In this document: positions 1-12,600 of the stretch, one piece after another
Numbering within the stretch: position 1 is the stretch's first letter
How the letters are laid out: each line of letters opens with the position of its first letter
Origin: Forficula auricularia
Lineage: Eukaryota > Arthropoda > Insecta > Dermaptera > Forficulidae
Assembly: GCA_024734495.1 (NCBI GenBank)
Contig: JALMQS010000153.1
Location: 9,449,294-9,513,293 of the forward strand
Direction of reading: 5' to 3'
DNA: 64,000 nt
Made by a program: the position numbers and the translations under genes
Notes under the pieces: model-generated
The model's input: the letters and a program-made list of their open reading frames with translations, nothing else
Told to the model about the DNA's origin: nothing
Database searches by the model: none

Positions 1-79
1 ATTAATTTTTTATTTCAAAATAAGTTACTATCCACCTTAAGCTATTTTTAATCCAAGAATTATTTCAATAATATTTTCA

Positions 80-411
80 TTTAAAGTAGTTCTTTCGTGA
101 CAATCCACACAAAAATTTTTATCTTCGTAACCACTCTATACATATGAACGGTGCTAAAATTTTAGGTTATGTTTTTTTAACGTAACTGTACTTGTCACAC
201 TACTATATCCTCTTTATGAATGGATCGTTTCCAAGCGACTGTTCTTATATCCCCACCACTAAAAATAATCGCAAAAATATGTTTGTTTTTTTGTTTATTT
301 TTTATCAAAACTACGACTTTAACAGTGTGTTTATTATGCTTTTAATGACTTATATTCCAAGTTTTGAAGACTTCTTGAACTTTTGCATTTGTGAAAGAAC
401 TACCTTAAAGA
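80..411. mobile_element. MITE-like element, copy 1
   Basis: Ends are inverted: TAAAGTAGTTCTTTC on the left and GAAAGAACTACCTTA on the right. Most of the interior, including the CGTAACCACTCTATA and GGATCGTTTCCAAG blocks, recurs at 59396-59930. Superfamily not identified. Confidence 0.65.
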
Positions 412-841
412 AGAATGTGATATATTGTTAAAAGGATAACAGAGCGACATAAGGCAGATGTTATTTCTATATTGTTTTATTTAAAGTTATATGACTTGAA
501 AAATATTTTAATTGCCTTTCGTCTTTCTTACATTCATAAGCTAGAGAATTTTCGCATTGAGAAACAACACCCTTCTCAATGGGGACCTTGGAATCTTAAG
601 TAGTGTGGCAACCCATCTTCTTTTTTAATTTATTTCCTCACTTTGTAGGACTTATTTTTATTCTGCGTAAATTAATTTTAATGTTTAAGCACCAAATTAC
701 CAATTAGTAAAAATATAATAATGTTAATTACTTAAATTCCTATTAATATGAATATTATAGAGACGACTTAGAAAAAATAATTTTAAAAGATATAGAAAAA
801 TTTTAGAAAGAAAGAAATATGTAAATCATAATGCATTAACG

Positions 842-1557
842 CAGAGCTTCTTAATCTTTTTACACTCATGAACCCATTTTATAATAGAAATTTTTTCGTG
901 ACCCCTTGTTGTAAATATGCATTAAAGATATAAAAATAAATATTCTCCCTTAGATAATGTATTTTTTAGTAAAAAATAAACATATGAAAAAAAGAAGTTT
1001 TAGGATTTGTCTCAATATTCAGTATACTATACAAAGGAGGTTATATATACTGTGCGTTTGTGACATATTTTGATTCTAAAATAACTTAATGCTGAATGCG
1101 AATGTGCTATTATGATGCGCTTAGTGGTATCTTTCAATGTGTAAATATAATTTTGCATATATCCAGTATTACGATTTTATAATTGCGTTGTATATAAAAT
1201 GTAATATTATTAAACCATTTATATTACATGAATTTATGCATACATTGTTTTTGAGCTTCGACTCCGGAGATTACTTCTCCACCATCGAATGTCCTTGATC
1301 ATGTTTTAGTCCTTGTTTTTAATAAGAGGAAAAAACTAATTAAATAAAAAAAACTCTTTTCCGATAATTATTTCAATTCCATTATTCAATCTATCTTCCA
1401 CAAAAACCATAAAATGTAATATATCAAATTAAAGATAAATAAGAGAATATACTAATGTTTCTTTAAATTTATGTATAGCTGAATTAAATTTTCGCGACCC
1501 CGACATTTCGCTTTGCGACCCCATTTGGGGTCGCTACCCATAGTTTAAGAAACACTG
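842..1557. mobile_element. Non-autonomous hAT transposon with perfect 8-bp target duplication
   Basis: The termini CAGAGCTTCTTAA and (reverse complement) CAGTGTTTCTTAA are hAT-type inverted repeats. The 8-mer CATTAACG flanks both sides exactly (834-841 and 1558-1565), the target-site length of hAT elements. Just inside the right end are palindromic GACCCC/GGGGTC motifs typical of such ends. No transposase frame remains in the 716 bp. Confidence 0.85.
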
Positions 1558-2541
1558 CATTAACGTAATATTGTCTTGAACTTAAAAATATTTATTTTTA
1601 TATGAAAATTCCTTTTTTAATTATGCCAGTTAATAATTATTTTTAAAACTTGATAATTTTATTATCTAACTTTTGAATTGAAAACTATTTTGAAAATAAA
1701 CTAATAAAAAGATTTAATAGTTTTGTTGCTAAATTGTTTCCCTGATGTGCTAATGAGTCAGCGGACCTTCGTCTCACGTTTGTCTCGCAGACACATTTTG
1801 CCCCAAGGTTAACAATACGCATAGTTAATCTATTCTTTACCGAAGAATCTGAAGAAAAAAACATTGCCAACATTAATGAAGGAAATAAAAATTTTATAGA
1901 ATTTTTTTTGTCTAGAAACAATTTTTGCAGAGATTGTAATTTTGAAGTATGATGTATATTAATGTTTTTTCTGTATCAATAAAATTAGCGCGGGCGATCA
2001 ATTCCTGGTTTAAATTTCATTATATAATAGTCTAGCATTGGATGTCTTGCGATGCATTAAAACCCTTAATATTTGATCTAAAATAAATTCTTGGCAGTAT
2101 GTGTGAGGAGACAAAACCAAAAAAACAAAGCTTTCAAACATGTGATTGGATATTTTGCCAAAAACTTTTTCACTTTTTTTAAAGAATTCATCGAAAATTA
2201 AATAAAAATCGGGATTTAAAATTGAATCAAAACTTATTAGAGATAACATTTATTTTGAAATGTCTTTATAAATATCTATTTATTTTATTTTAAGGTTATA
2301 AGAATATTATATATAAAAATGATTTAATAATAATAATTTTAATTAATGTTAAGTAATGTCTGATTCGATAATTTATCCAGAGAAAGGAGCTGATTGGATA
2401 GCAGAACTCAATTTCCCAAAATGGATTACTATAGCTCGATTGACAAGTAAATATATAATAAAAAGAGACATTTTAAAATTTATTCCATATATGTCTTACA
2501 ATTTTAATAATAAATGGAATTAACAATATCATTTCCGACAA

Positions 2542-2863
2542 TATTAATTTGAAAGTTTATAATGGGAAATAAGGACAAGTTTTTTCTGTGATTTTTTTTA
2601 TTTTTCAAACAACGTTTTGTCGACTTTTCCGACTTCTTCGGGGCTTCTACAATTATAAGAACATTATTAGTAGTAGTAGCAAGAGTACATTATAATTTCA
2701 GACCAAACATGTATCAATATTTTACCCACCAAATAGTTACATCACATATCCGTCTAAAGTACATTATTTTCTTTTATCTCCGTTATCATTGAAGACCATC
2801 TGAAACTTAAATTCCACACAAAAAAACTTGCCCTTATTTCCCTTTATAAACTTTCGAATTAAT
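2542..2863. repeat. Hammerhead-family A inverted element, copy A1
   Basis: Inverted ends ATTAATTTGAAAGTTTATAA... and ...TTATAAACTTTCGAATTAAT, with GGAAATAAGGACAAG next to each. The left arm carries a decayed hammerhead-like motif at 2609-2650; the right arm has lost it. Other copies: 4194-4412, 19149-19510, 52373-52668, 54051-54155. Confidence 0.75.
2609..2650 (-). ncRNA. Decayed hammerhead-ribozyme-like motif (family A)
   Basis: Minus strand reads CCGAAGA then GTCGG...CGAC then AAAACGTTG. Two invariant core positions are changed (U4 to C, G12 to A), so it should be inactive. Identified by alignment to the intact family A copies. Confidence 0.45.
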
Positions 2864-3655
2864 ATGTAGAATTAAGGTTGAGTTAGTTGATACGCCCAGC
2901 AGACAGCTTAGGCTATCAACATTTTTTTTCCTCATTGTAGGTATTTAAAAAATTACTGAAACTTGGAGAAAATCATTTTCAACAATGAATTTTTTCTGTC
3001 TGTGGGTTTGTATGTCCGCGTCTCTGTATTCAGATATCCACGAAACCTTAAAAATGAAAAATCATAGAAATTTCGTCTTGTGCAAATAAAGTACATATTT
3101 GTATTTCCATTTCGAAGAACTGACTAGGTTTTCGGCTTTCTAACTTTAGAACTTCTGATTAAGAAATGAAGAAATCATAATTTTTTGAATGATTTTAATG
3201 TGATTTTAAGGCGATGTATTTTTATAATATAAACATAAATGGACAATGTATGTTTAAGTTTAATATTAATTACTTTCTTCACTTTATTGTTATTGAATAA
3301 ATGTGCGGTTGTGCGATTCTTTCATTAGAATCTAATCGCGGAAATGATTAGTGCTAAGGTAGAGATTAATCTCTTAATTTCTATTATTCTAGGAACGGCC
3401 TTTGATTCTAGGTAAGAAAATATTAAATCGTAATGAATATTAGATTTAGATATTGATCATTTAAAATTATTAATTCACTGAAACTTCAAACAGCGTACCG
3501 AGTCTTGAAAACGTGTCACTTTTTCCTCCTTTATATTTACACAGTTCATAAACTAAATAGAATAAAAAGTTTAAGAGTAATAGGATAATATTTAGAGGAT
3601 ATTTTAATATGTTACTTTGTGAAAGATAATTAATTATATATATAATTTTTTGCAG

Positions 3656-6600
3656 ATTATTTGAAAAAGTGGTCGTATATTGCGACACTTTTATTAATTT
3701 AATTCCTTTATCATTCGTTTTGGGTTTTTATGTGTCGTATGTTGCGGGAAGATGGTGGCAACAATATACAGCAATACCATGGCCAGACAAGTAAGCCGAA
3801 ATAAGTACTTATTTATTTATTACAAGTTAACAATATTTTAATACAATTAATATAATATTATCGAAAAGTATACTTTAACGCCTATTTTTAGTTGTATTGA
3901 ATTGATCTGGAGAATTTTCAGGGGTAGGCCACCCATCAATCAATCAAAAAACTAATTAAAATTTTCTAAATTTATCTCGATATTTCTTCAACTATTGATT
4001 AATGTTGTTGAAATAACTTCATAATAACTCTTTTGAAATCGCGATTAGAAGAGACGTATAGGCAGATAAATAAAATTGAAAAGATAATTAATTATTAACA
4101 ATTTATAAGTATATATTTGATTGTATTAATTTATATATAGAGATGTTTATTTGTTTTAACACCCTCATTGATTCCCTCTTAACAAAACTAGCTATTTTGA
4201 AAGTTTATCATGTGAAATAAGGACAAGTTTTTTTGTGTGATTTTTTTTATTATTTTTCAATCAACGTTTCGTCGACTTTGCCGACTTCTTCAGGGCTTCT
4301 ACAATTATAAGAACACTATTAATATCAAGTTGCAAGAGTACATTATAATTTCAGACCAAACATGTATCAATATTTTACCCACCAAATAGTTACATCACAC
4401 ATTCGTCTAAAAATTATAATAATAAAACTAGATATTTCATCTGGGGAAACATTTGTTAGTTCTTATTTCATTAATATTATAAGTTAAAAACTCCTCCACT
4501 TTGTTCTGAAAGTGTTTTGTTGAAGTCTTAGGCACTTTGTGCTTTCAATCAAAATTTTCATCCCTAAACTAATAATGCACAATCACGCTAAACTTGGTTT
4601 TCTTTTTGGAATAAAATAATTCAAGAATAAGCAACTATAATGTAAAAAGATCAATTAAAATGTGTGACGTTTTTTGTGACATATGAGGGAGCTTAATAAG
4701 GCTTGAAATTCCCCATCCTGATAGGAGGAGCAGTGAGTCATCTTAGTAAATATATAATATATATAGACGATTTTTTCCAGTTCTCCGGCGTTAAATCGAT
4801 CCCAAATTATGTAAAAATAAATATGCAACTTACCCGAACCTTTAAAAATAATAACACTTTCTTGGAAAATGTTTATTCGCTTTAAAATCGATAAGAAATA
4901 AAATTATAATTCCCAAGTTATGTGAGTGTAATCAAAGGGTTATAAAGTTACAAACTACTTTGTTCTGTTGCATAAAACAGAATTTATATGATAAATTATC
5001 TTAGTTGGCCTAAATCTAAAACATCCATAATATTTAGAAATTTACAAAAACGTTTTACAGGTTCGTGTTATTATGATTTTTAAGGGCTCGGATAAATTAC
5101 ACAATTTACGGTACAATCGATTTAACATCAAAGAACTGACAAAATTCGTCGCTTATAATTTTTATATTATTCTATAATACCAGTATTTATAAATGGAAAT
5201 ATAATATTTATTAGTAATGAAGCTATTGAATCTTTTATTTTTGTGATTAATTTTATTAGGAGTTGAAATTTTAGTAAAATCACACATAATTAATTATAAA
5301 TATTTATTGAACACGAATAAATAATACAATAAACTACGACATTAATCTAAAATAGGAGTGGGTGCTCAAAGCTCATATTTGAAAACGATCGCAATCGATC
5401 GTAACGTCGTAGTTTATTGTATTATTTATTCATGTTCAATAAATAATTATAATTAATTATGTGCGATTTTACTGAGATTTCAACTGGAAATATACCTAAT
5501 CTTTGAATAATATATATTTTTAATCGCAAGTTTCAGCAAGTTATTAAAAACAAACCTAATCCCAAAAATATATTAAGCTCTTGATTATAAAAAGATCATG
5601 AGTCGAAGATAACTTTTTGATTTGTTTTAAACAAAGTTTTGAATTTAGTATATAAAGACTACTAGCCCCCGCAACAATCTATCTTCTTGTCTATCTGATT
5701 TCAACTTATGCAACCGTATTTACCTCTCCGCTACTCAAGCTGCGGGTATTATTATTTTCGCATCTTTTACAATTTATTGGTCATTTTTACTACATATCTA
5801 CATTTTTCACGCGAGAGAAATACCTCACTCGCATCATTCCTGATTTAGCTCTGCCTATAAAAATTTAAATTTTATAAAATACAAATATATTCTGGGCTAT
5901 TATTATTTTTTTACTTTACCATACAGGGTATGGTCAAGTATTGTAATCGTGCATGAAAAAAGTGGTTTTTTCCTTCTTTTTTTCAAAATATCTCAAAAAC
6001 GGCTGAAACTATGTTGATTAAAAAAATTGAGCGAAACCATGGCATTTCGCTCTACAAAAAAGCCCTAAAAAGTGAACATCGAAAAAATTACATTTTTCGA
6101 GATAATAATTTTTTTGTCAAACTGTCTGTTAGTCTGGTTGTCTGTTAATTAGTTAGTTAGTTAGTCTGTGCGTTACCAAATTTTTGTGGACGAGCTAGCT
6201 CAAAAACAAGTGTGAATATCAAAACCAAATGTCACACGTACTTTTGGTTCATTGAGATTAAAAGCTGATTAGATTTTGGTGCATATCGACCTAAAATTAA
6301 GAAGGGTGGAGGGGGGGGGTTAAAAATTAAAAATCTAGGCCGTTTGAGCAAACTCAACCAAATTTTGAAATTTTGTATACATAATCAGTGGGACCCCAGA
6401 AGTCTAAAAATACAAAAACTAACCGCCCAAAATGGGGGGTGGGATGGGGGTGGTATAAGGTCAAAAAATGAAAATCTTGGTCATTTACCAAACTCAACCA
6501 AATTTTGTATACATAATCAATGGGATCACAGAAGTATAAAAATGCAAAAACTAACTCACCCTACATGATTATAAATTATTTTAGGGGCCAGGTTGTATGG

Positions 6601-9600
6601 TAAAGTCAGGTGTATGGCCACATCAGAACACGCCAGCTTATTTTTTATTTCAGTTCATCTTTCTTAAATAATTATTGAAAAAAAGAAACGAAGATATTTT
6701 TCAAATTACAGTGGGTGGCCAAATTATTATACTCAAATGATTTTTATCAAGTAAATTTATTTTATTCAAACTTTTCAAAAAATCTATTAGTAATCTAGTC
6801 TCTAGTCTAATAACCCTTTTGGACTGGCCTGGCAACTCACCGATCGAAAATGTAAGGGCGGTCCTAAAAAAAGAAATTTGCAAATATAAAATAATTACTA
6901 ACAAAAGGGACTTTATAGAAATTATTATTAAAGCATGGCACAATATACCTGCACTTCAAGAAATAGCCAACTTGAAATCCGAAAAAGTCCTCGTTTTGAA
7001 AATATATCCGCTAATATTTATTTTATATAATTCACTTTAGAGGACCGAGAAACAAAAAGGCAGAGATGCACTGAAGGTTCCAAAAACAGATATACTAAAT
7101 ACAAATGCCGCACATGTAAAAAATTTATGTGTTTAGAAGACGCTCAGGAAGAATGTGCTGAATGCTGATTTTTGCTCCTCACTAAATGAAACAATTTGAT
7201 TATTAGCTTTATAATGTATAGAATATTCTCCACAGTAATCGCCGACGCTCGAATCGAATATGGCACTTGAAGAAGAAGAATGAGATAATATTTGTTTTCG
7301 GAGTCTTGAGCCCCTGGAGCGATCCTTTAATTGAAAACTGTAGACGGCTCTAGCAATTTGGTGAATTCATATAATTCAGGGAAAAAAATCCATAACAAAT
7401 AATGTATGATATCGGAGGGGACCGTCTCTCGAGTCCCGAAAAACTTCTCTCAATTAGAATTATAAATAAGTAAGAAAGAGATCTATTTTATCAATTTTAT
7501 TTATCTCAGGTTCACAATACTTTGTTTTTATAATAAAATAATAACTAAAGTTGAGTGGAAATTGATGAGGCAGTCCAAAAAAAGAAGATGATATATACTA
7601 TCTTTTTATTTTTATTCAAAACCCGATGTTTCGGATCCTATTCACTCCTTCTTCAGGGTTTTGAAAAGTCAGTTAAGGAAATCACAACTGACTTTTCAAA
7701 ACTCCGAAGAAGGAGGAATAGCCTCCGAAACGTCGGTTTTTTAATAAAAATAAAAACATAGTATAAATTATCTTTTTTTTTGGACCGCCTCATCAATATC
7801 CTCTCAACTTTACTTATAGTCCGTCTCCAAAAATTACTCCAATCTTAATAATAACTAATTTTTATAAACGCTTTTAATCATTTAATACTAAAATTATTTA
7901 TTTAAAACTAATAATACGATAATATATAGCTTAGCTCTGTTCTTTGAGTCTTGGGTCCGTGGTTGCCAGCCCAAGACTTTTTTCTATATAATATAATATA
8001 TTATCTTTTTTTATTAAACAATTTTATTTATTTATTTATTTATTTATTATATCGTATATTTAAATAAATTAAATTATAATATTAAAAGATATATAAGTAC
8101 TGAGGAGTAAATGAAATTGTTGAATTCATAACAAATGTCTCCCCTCATGCCGGGCATCCGGCTTGCGACTCTGCCTCTCGATATAACAGACCGAAAGAAT
8201 TATAATTGAGAAAGAAAACAATCTTATTTTATCGATTTCATCTATCTGAAGGTTCACAGTATGTCTATTATAAAAGAAAATAGCATTTTGATTAAGAATT
8301 TTGTAGTTTAAAAGAAATTGTATGAAAAGATTCAATTTCTTCTCACTGGATCAACTAGAAATGGCAAAAAGTTTTATTTTTTTCTCATTAGATATTTATT
8401 CAAATCTATTGAAATTTCATATCTTTATGTTATTTTAATTTATCTTTTATATCAAATAATTATTATTAGGAAATTTGCATTTTAAAGGGTAGTTTATTTA
8501 AAGTCTAATTTGAAAAAACGCTAATATAGCTTCGTTAAATTTTTTAAATATAAAATTAATTAGATATTATAAAACAATTAATTATTAATCATTTAATTCA
8601 ATTTTGAACGAAATTTATTCAGTACTTTTTGTGGAAATCGTCAAAAACCCCGCAACCGTCTATGAAAGGCCGTTTTAGAAACATTTTAAAAATTCAGCTC
8701 CATGTCACAAGTCAATGTTTAGTTTCATATGACTTTTTAAACTTTTTCAAAGGCATCTCGTGCTTTCAAAAAACATCGTTTTTTGACAGTTCAGATGGTT
8801 TTTGACGATTTTCTCAAAAAGTACTGAATAGATTTGGTTCAAAATAGAATTAAATGATTAATAATTAATTTTTTATAATATCTATTAATTTCATATCTTT
8901 AAAAAAAATTTCAACAGAGTTACTAGTGTTTATTCAAATTAGACTTCAAGTAAACTACTCTTTAAAATGCAAATTTTCTATTAATAATTATTTGATATAA
9001 AAGATTAATTAAAATAACACATAGATATGAAATTTCAATAGATTTGAATCAAATATCTAATGAGAAAAAAAATAAAACTTTTGCCATTTCTAGTTGATTC
9101 GCTCCAGTGAGAAGAAATTGAATCTTTTCATACAATTTCTTTTAAACTACAAAATTCTTAATCAAAATGCTATTTTCTTTTATAATAGACATACTGTGAA
9201 CCTTCAGATAGATGAAATCGATAAAATAAGATTGTTTTCTTTCTCATTTTTTATTTTTTTGGTCTCTTTTATCAAGAGACTGGGTCGCACTAGTCACCCA
9301 GCATCAGCGGAGTCATTTATTACAGATTTCTAGGTTTTTACCATTTTCTTAAAAAATAATCAATCATTTTCGTTCAAAATGAATATAATTATTAAAAATT
9401 AATTGTTTTATAATATTTATTAATTTCATATTTTTAAAAATCATTTTAAAGGAGTAATTAGCGTTTATTTAAATTAGACTTCAAATACCTATACATACTA
9501 CCCTCTAAAATGCAAATATTCTAATAAAAACTATTTGATGTAAAAGATCAAATAAACTATCATTAAAAATGAAAATATTCAAATAAAAATTATTTCATAT

Positions 9601-12600
9601 ATATAAAAGAAAATAACACACAGATATGAAATTTCAATAGATTTGATTGAATATGTAATGAGAAAAAAATAAAAGTTTTTGACATTTTTAGTCGACTCGC
9701 CGCAAATAAGATGAAACAGAATGTTTTCATGATATTTCATTTAAACTACAAAATTCTTAATTTAAATGCTATTTTCATATATTTGAAAGGTACAGTGAAC
9801 CTCCAGTTAGATGAAATGAATAAAATAAGATCGATTTCCTTTAGATTTTTTTGCCCAGGCATGAAACAATCGGAGGAATCTCATACTTGATTTGTTATGA
9901 ATTTTTTTCTGAATTGGTAGACTCTACAGTATTTGAAATTTTTTTATTTTTTTCTATATACAAATTTAATTTATTTAAATATACTATCATTGTGTAATAT
10001 TATTATATAAATACAATAATTTAAATTAAACACCCAGGCCAAGCTGGCCATATAGGCTTAGGTATACCAAGAGACCAAGCCTCAAACGGCAGCAATACTA
10101 CACTATCTAAAAAATCTCATTTAAAACTAGAATTTTGGATTTTTAGGTAGAGCTATTAAATAAATACCTCGTTAGATAATGAACCTGTCGTCAAAAACTT
10201 AATCCTATTTTAAAAATATTTTCTTTCATGTTCTCTCATGTTCTGAGCATCAGCTCTCTTATGATTCCAAACTATTGTCCATTATGTTCTTTTTCGGCAG
10301 ATCGTTTGTTTGTCATTTACACAGAATGAAAACATATTTTGTCCTGCTTTTCCCAATTCTACTAGATACATCTTCTTTAAATTCAATAATGGCCTTGAAT
10401 TTCTCATTGATATCCACGTACGCTTTTCGTCTTTTGGTCAATGCTGCGCCCTGTTTATTTTAAAGAATTGTAAAATAAACTTGGCGCGTGTAAATATTAT
10501 TTGTTTCATTTGATTATTTAATTTCAACAATCCTCAATCCGCGTATTAAGTTCTATTTCCCCGTAAAACTTTAAGAATATTCAAATTGATACAAATTTTA
10601 CGTTTATTTTCTACACTTTGTATACTTGGTCTCATCGTTTAACTAAAAACATTATAATTAAAAATAAGCTGATGTGGCCATCCACATGACCTTACCATAA
10701 AACCTTCCCCTCTATATTTAATAAAAAAATTTATAATCATTTTAATAATAAAACAATTTGAAATTGAAAAGAATCTTGTTTAAGGCTCATGCATTGTATC
10801 GCTCTTTACGTGGATGGTAATGATGACCATGGGCGAATTTTACGAAGAACCCTAATGCGATATCTAAATCTTTCTCTTATTCTCGTCCTACGCTCCATCA
10901 GTTCTGCTGTGAAACGTCGCCTGCCAACTCTTGATCACGTCGTCGAATCAGGCAAGCCGAGCCAATTTGAGACTCAAGATATTTAACAGTAATTTTATTA
11001 TAAGTTTACCTAATAAATATAAGCCCATATCTTAAAAAATAAATAAATAAAAACTTCATATTTATTTGCTATTTTAGTTTAATATTTTTATTAACTTGTA
11101 CAATATTTATTTATCCTAATATATGATAAATGATAAATGTGACACCTTTTAACATATGTTTATATAATCTATTTTTAAATTAGAGTTAGCTAAATATCCC
11201 TATCCTTATACATTAGTTTAAAAATGAAAAGTTTTCGTTTTTTATTTTTTTTGTTTGATCAGGTCCAAATTTTGAAGTGTGAATAAGATATTTCGAAATT
11301 CGACCCTTACTACTTAAAAACTATTCAATTATCTGTAAAATTGCACATTTTTGAAGACCTGTTCAGTTCAAACGGCTTAACAAATTTCAATTAAATTCAG
11401 TTTAGTTATAATGGGTAGCGTATTTAACCTATTGGCTAAGTATCTTTAGTATCGCTATCTTTAGAGGAGGGAAGATTCGCTGTTCTTAGGGGGGGGGGGT
11501 TGGACATAAAACCAAATGTATAGACTTTGTCCAATCTAAATAAAATTTTGCCCAGAATCTTAGAATTTTATGAAACTGGCACCCATCTGCAAAGAATTCT
11601 GGCGCCCATATATGCTTTTAATACCTATATTATGAAAGTCCAATATATTTAATAGAATATCTTATAAAATTAACCGTAGCTACTATTTTTATTTAAAATT
11701 GTACTAATAATTGTTATCATTGCTGAAGATATGAATTCAATTAAAATCCTTGATTCTAGTCTTATACTTTAAAAATGCAATAAAGCACTAGATATTTTTC
11801 TTTTATCTAGATTTCTCAGTGCCTTCAGTAATGGTTGATGTGATTCTAAATAATAAGCCTAGCATCAGTTCTTGCCTAATTTTTTCATATTTTAGGTTTT
11901 ATGACTACAACAGAATTAGAAATGTATCAATCAGTTCCAAGCGTGGAGTTTAATACCTACTGGATTCCATGTACTTGGTTTATCGGATTACTAAAAAATG
12001 CTAAAAAGAATTCCAGAATCACAGACAATCAAGGCTTAAAAATTATAATGGAGGTAAAAATGTAAATAATTTTTTTTTGCATTATTTTAGGTTTTTAAGA
12101 TTATTTTTATAAATTTTTTCAAATAAATTAAGCTTATAGTGGACAGCTTGATGATTCGATTTTTTTTTAATCACCTCGTTTTCAAGTGTTGATTTTGGGC
12201 TCATTTAGCGAAAACATTCATCATTGAGATTTAACATACAAATCTGTATTTTATTTGATCATACACACACAGATATATATAGAGAGAGATTTTCAATTTT
12301 TTTGGGATTTAAGGTACCTGAAAAATTGGAAAAAAAATCGAATTAAAATTTTTTTACAAAGATAAAAAAAAAGCCTACAGTGAAAATTTTATTAGAAAAA
12401 ATAAATGATTAATTTTATTAAAAACAAATTTCGTAAGAATTGATTTTCTAAAATGAACACCCCCATAATAAATATCTGTTTTTAATAAAAAAAATGTATT
12501 CTATAAATTTTTTTCTTTTCTTAAAAGCAAATGAAAAGAATCTACCAGAATTTAAAAAAGAATAATTCCCTGCGTTAAGCCAAATATGTCGGATCGTGCC

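Larger units (their letters stand above)
1..3655. other. Non-coding upstream region of bestrophin gene
   Basis: No bestrophin N-terminal exon or other conserved coding segment was recognised on either strand. Short frames here have no family similarity that I can see. It contains a MITE (80-411), a hAT element (842-1557) and a hammerhead repeat (2542-2863); the rest is plain AT-rich sequence. Probably an intron of the bestrophin gene. Confidence 0.6.
7540..7815. repeat. Hammerhead-family B inverted element
   Basis: Arms are reverse complements: TTGATGAGGCAGTCCAAAAA on the left against TTTTGGACCGCCTCATCAAT on the right. Two hammerhead-like motifs near the middle read outward in opposite directions (7617-7663 minus, 7697-7742 plus). 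Confidence 0.75.

Noticed and set aside
2357..2450. Short frame starting MSDSIIYPEKGADWIAELN, considered as a missing bestrophin N-terminal exon.
   Set aside because: No resemblance to the bestrophin N-terminus (no transmembrane start, no SIYK/LLRWRGS-like motif) and no fitting donor before the stop.
10275..10513. Overlapping short frames in bestrophin intron 2.
   Set aside because: No recognisable family; the minus-strand reading has a faint transposase look (NEKFKAIIE) but too little to name.
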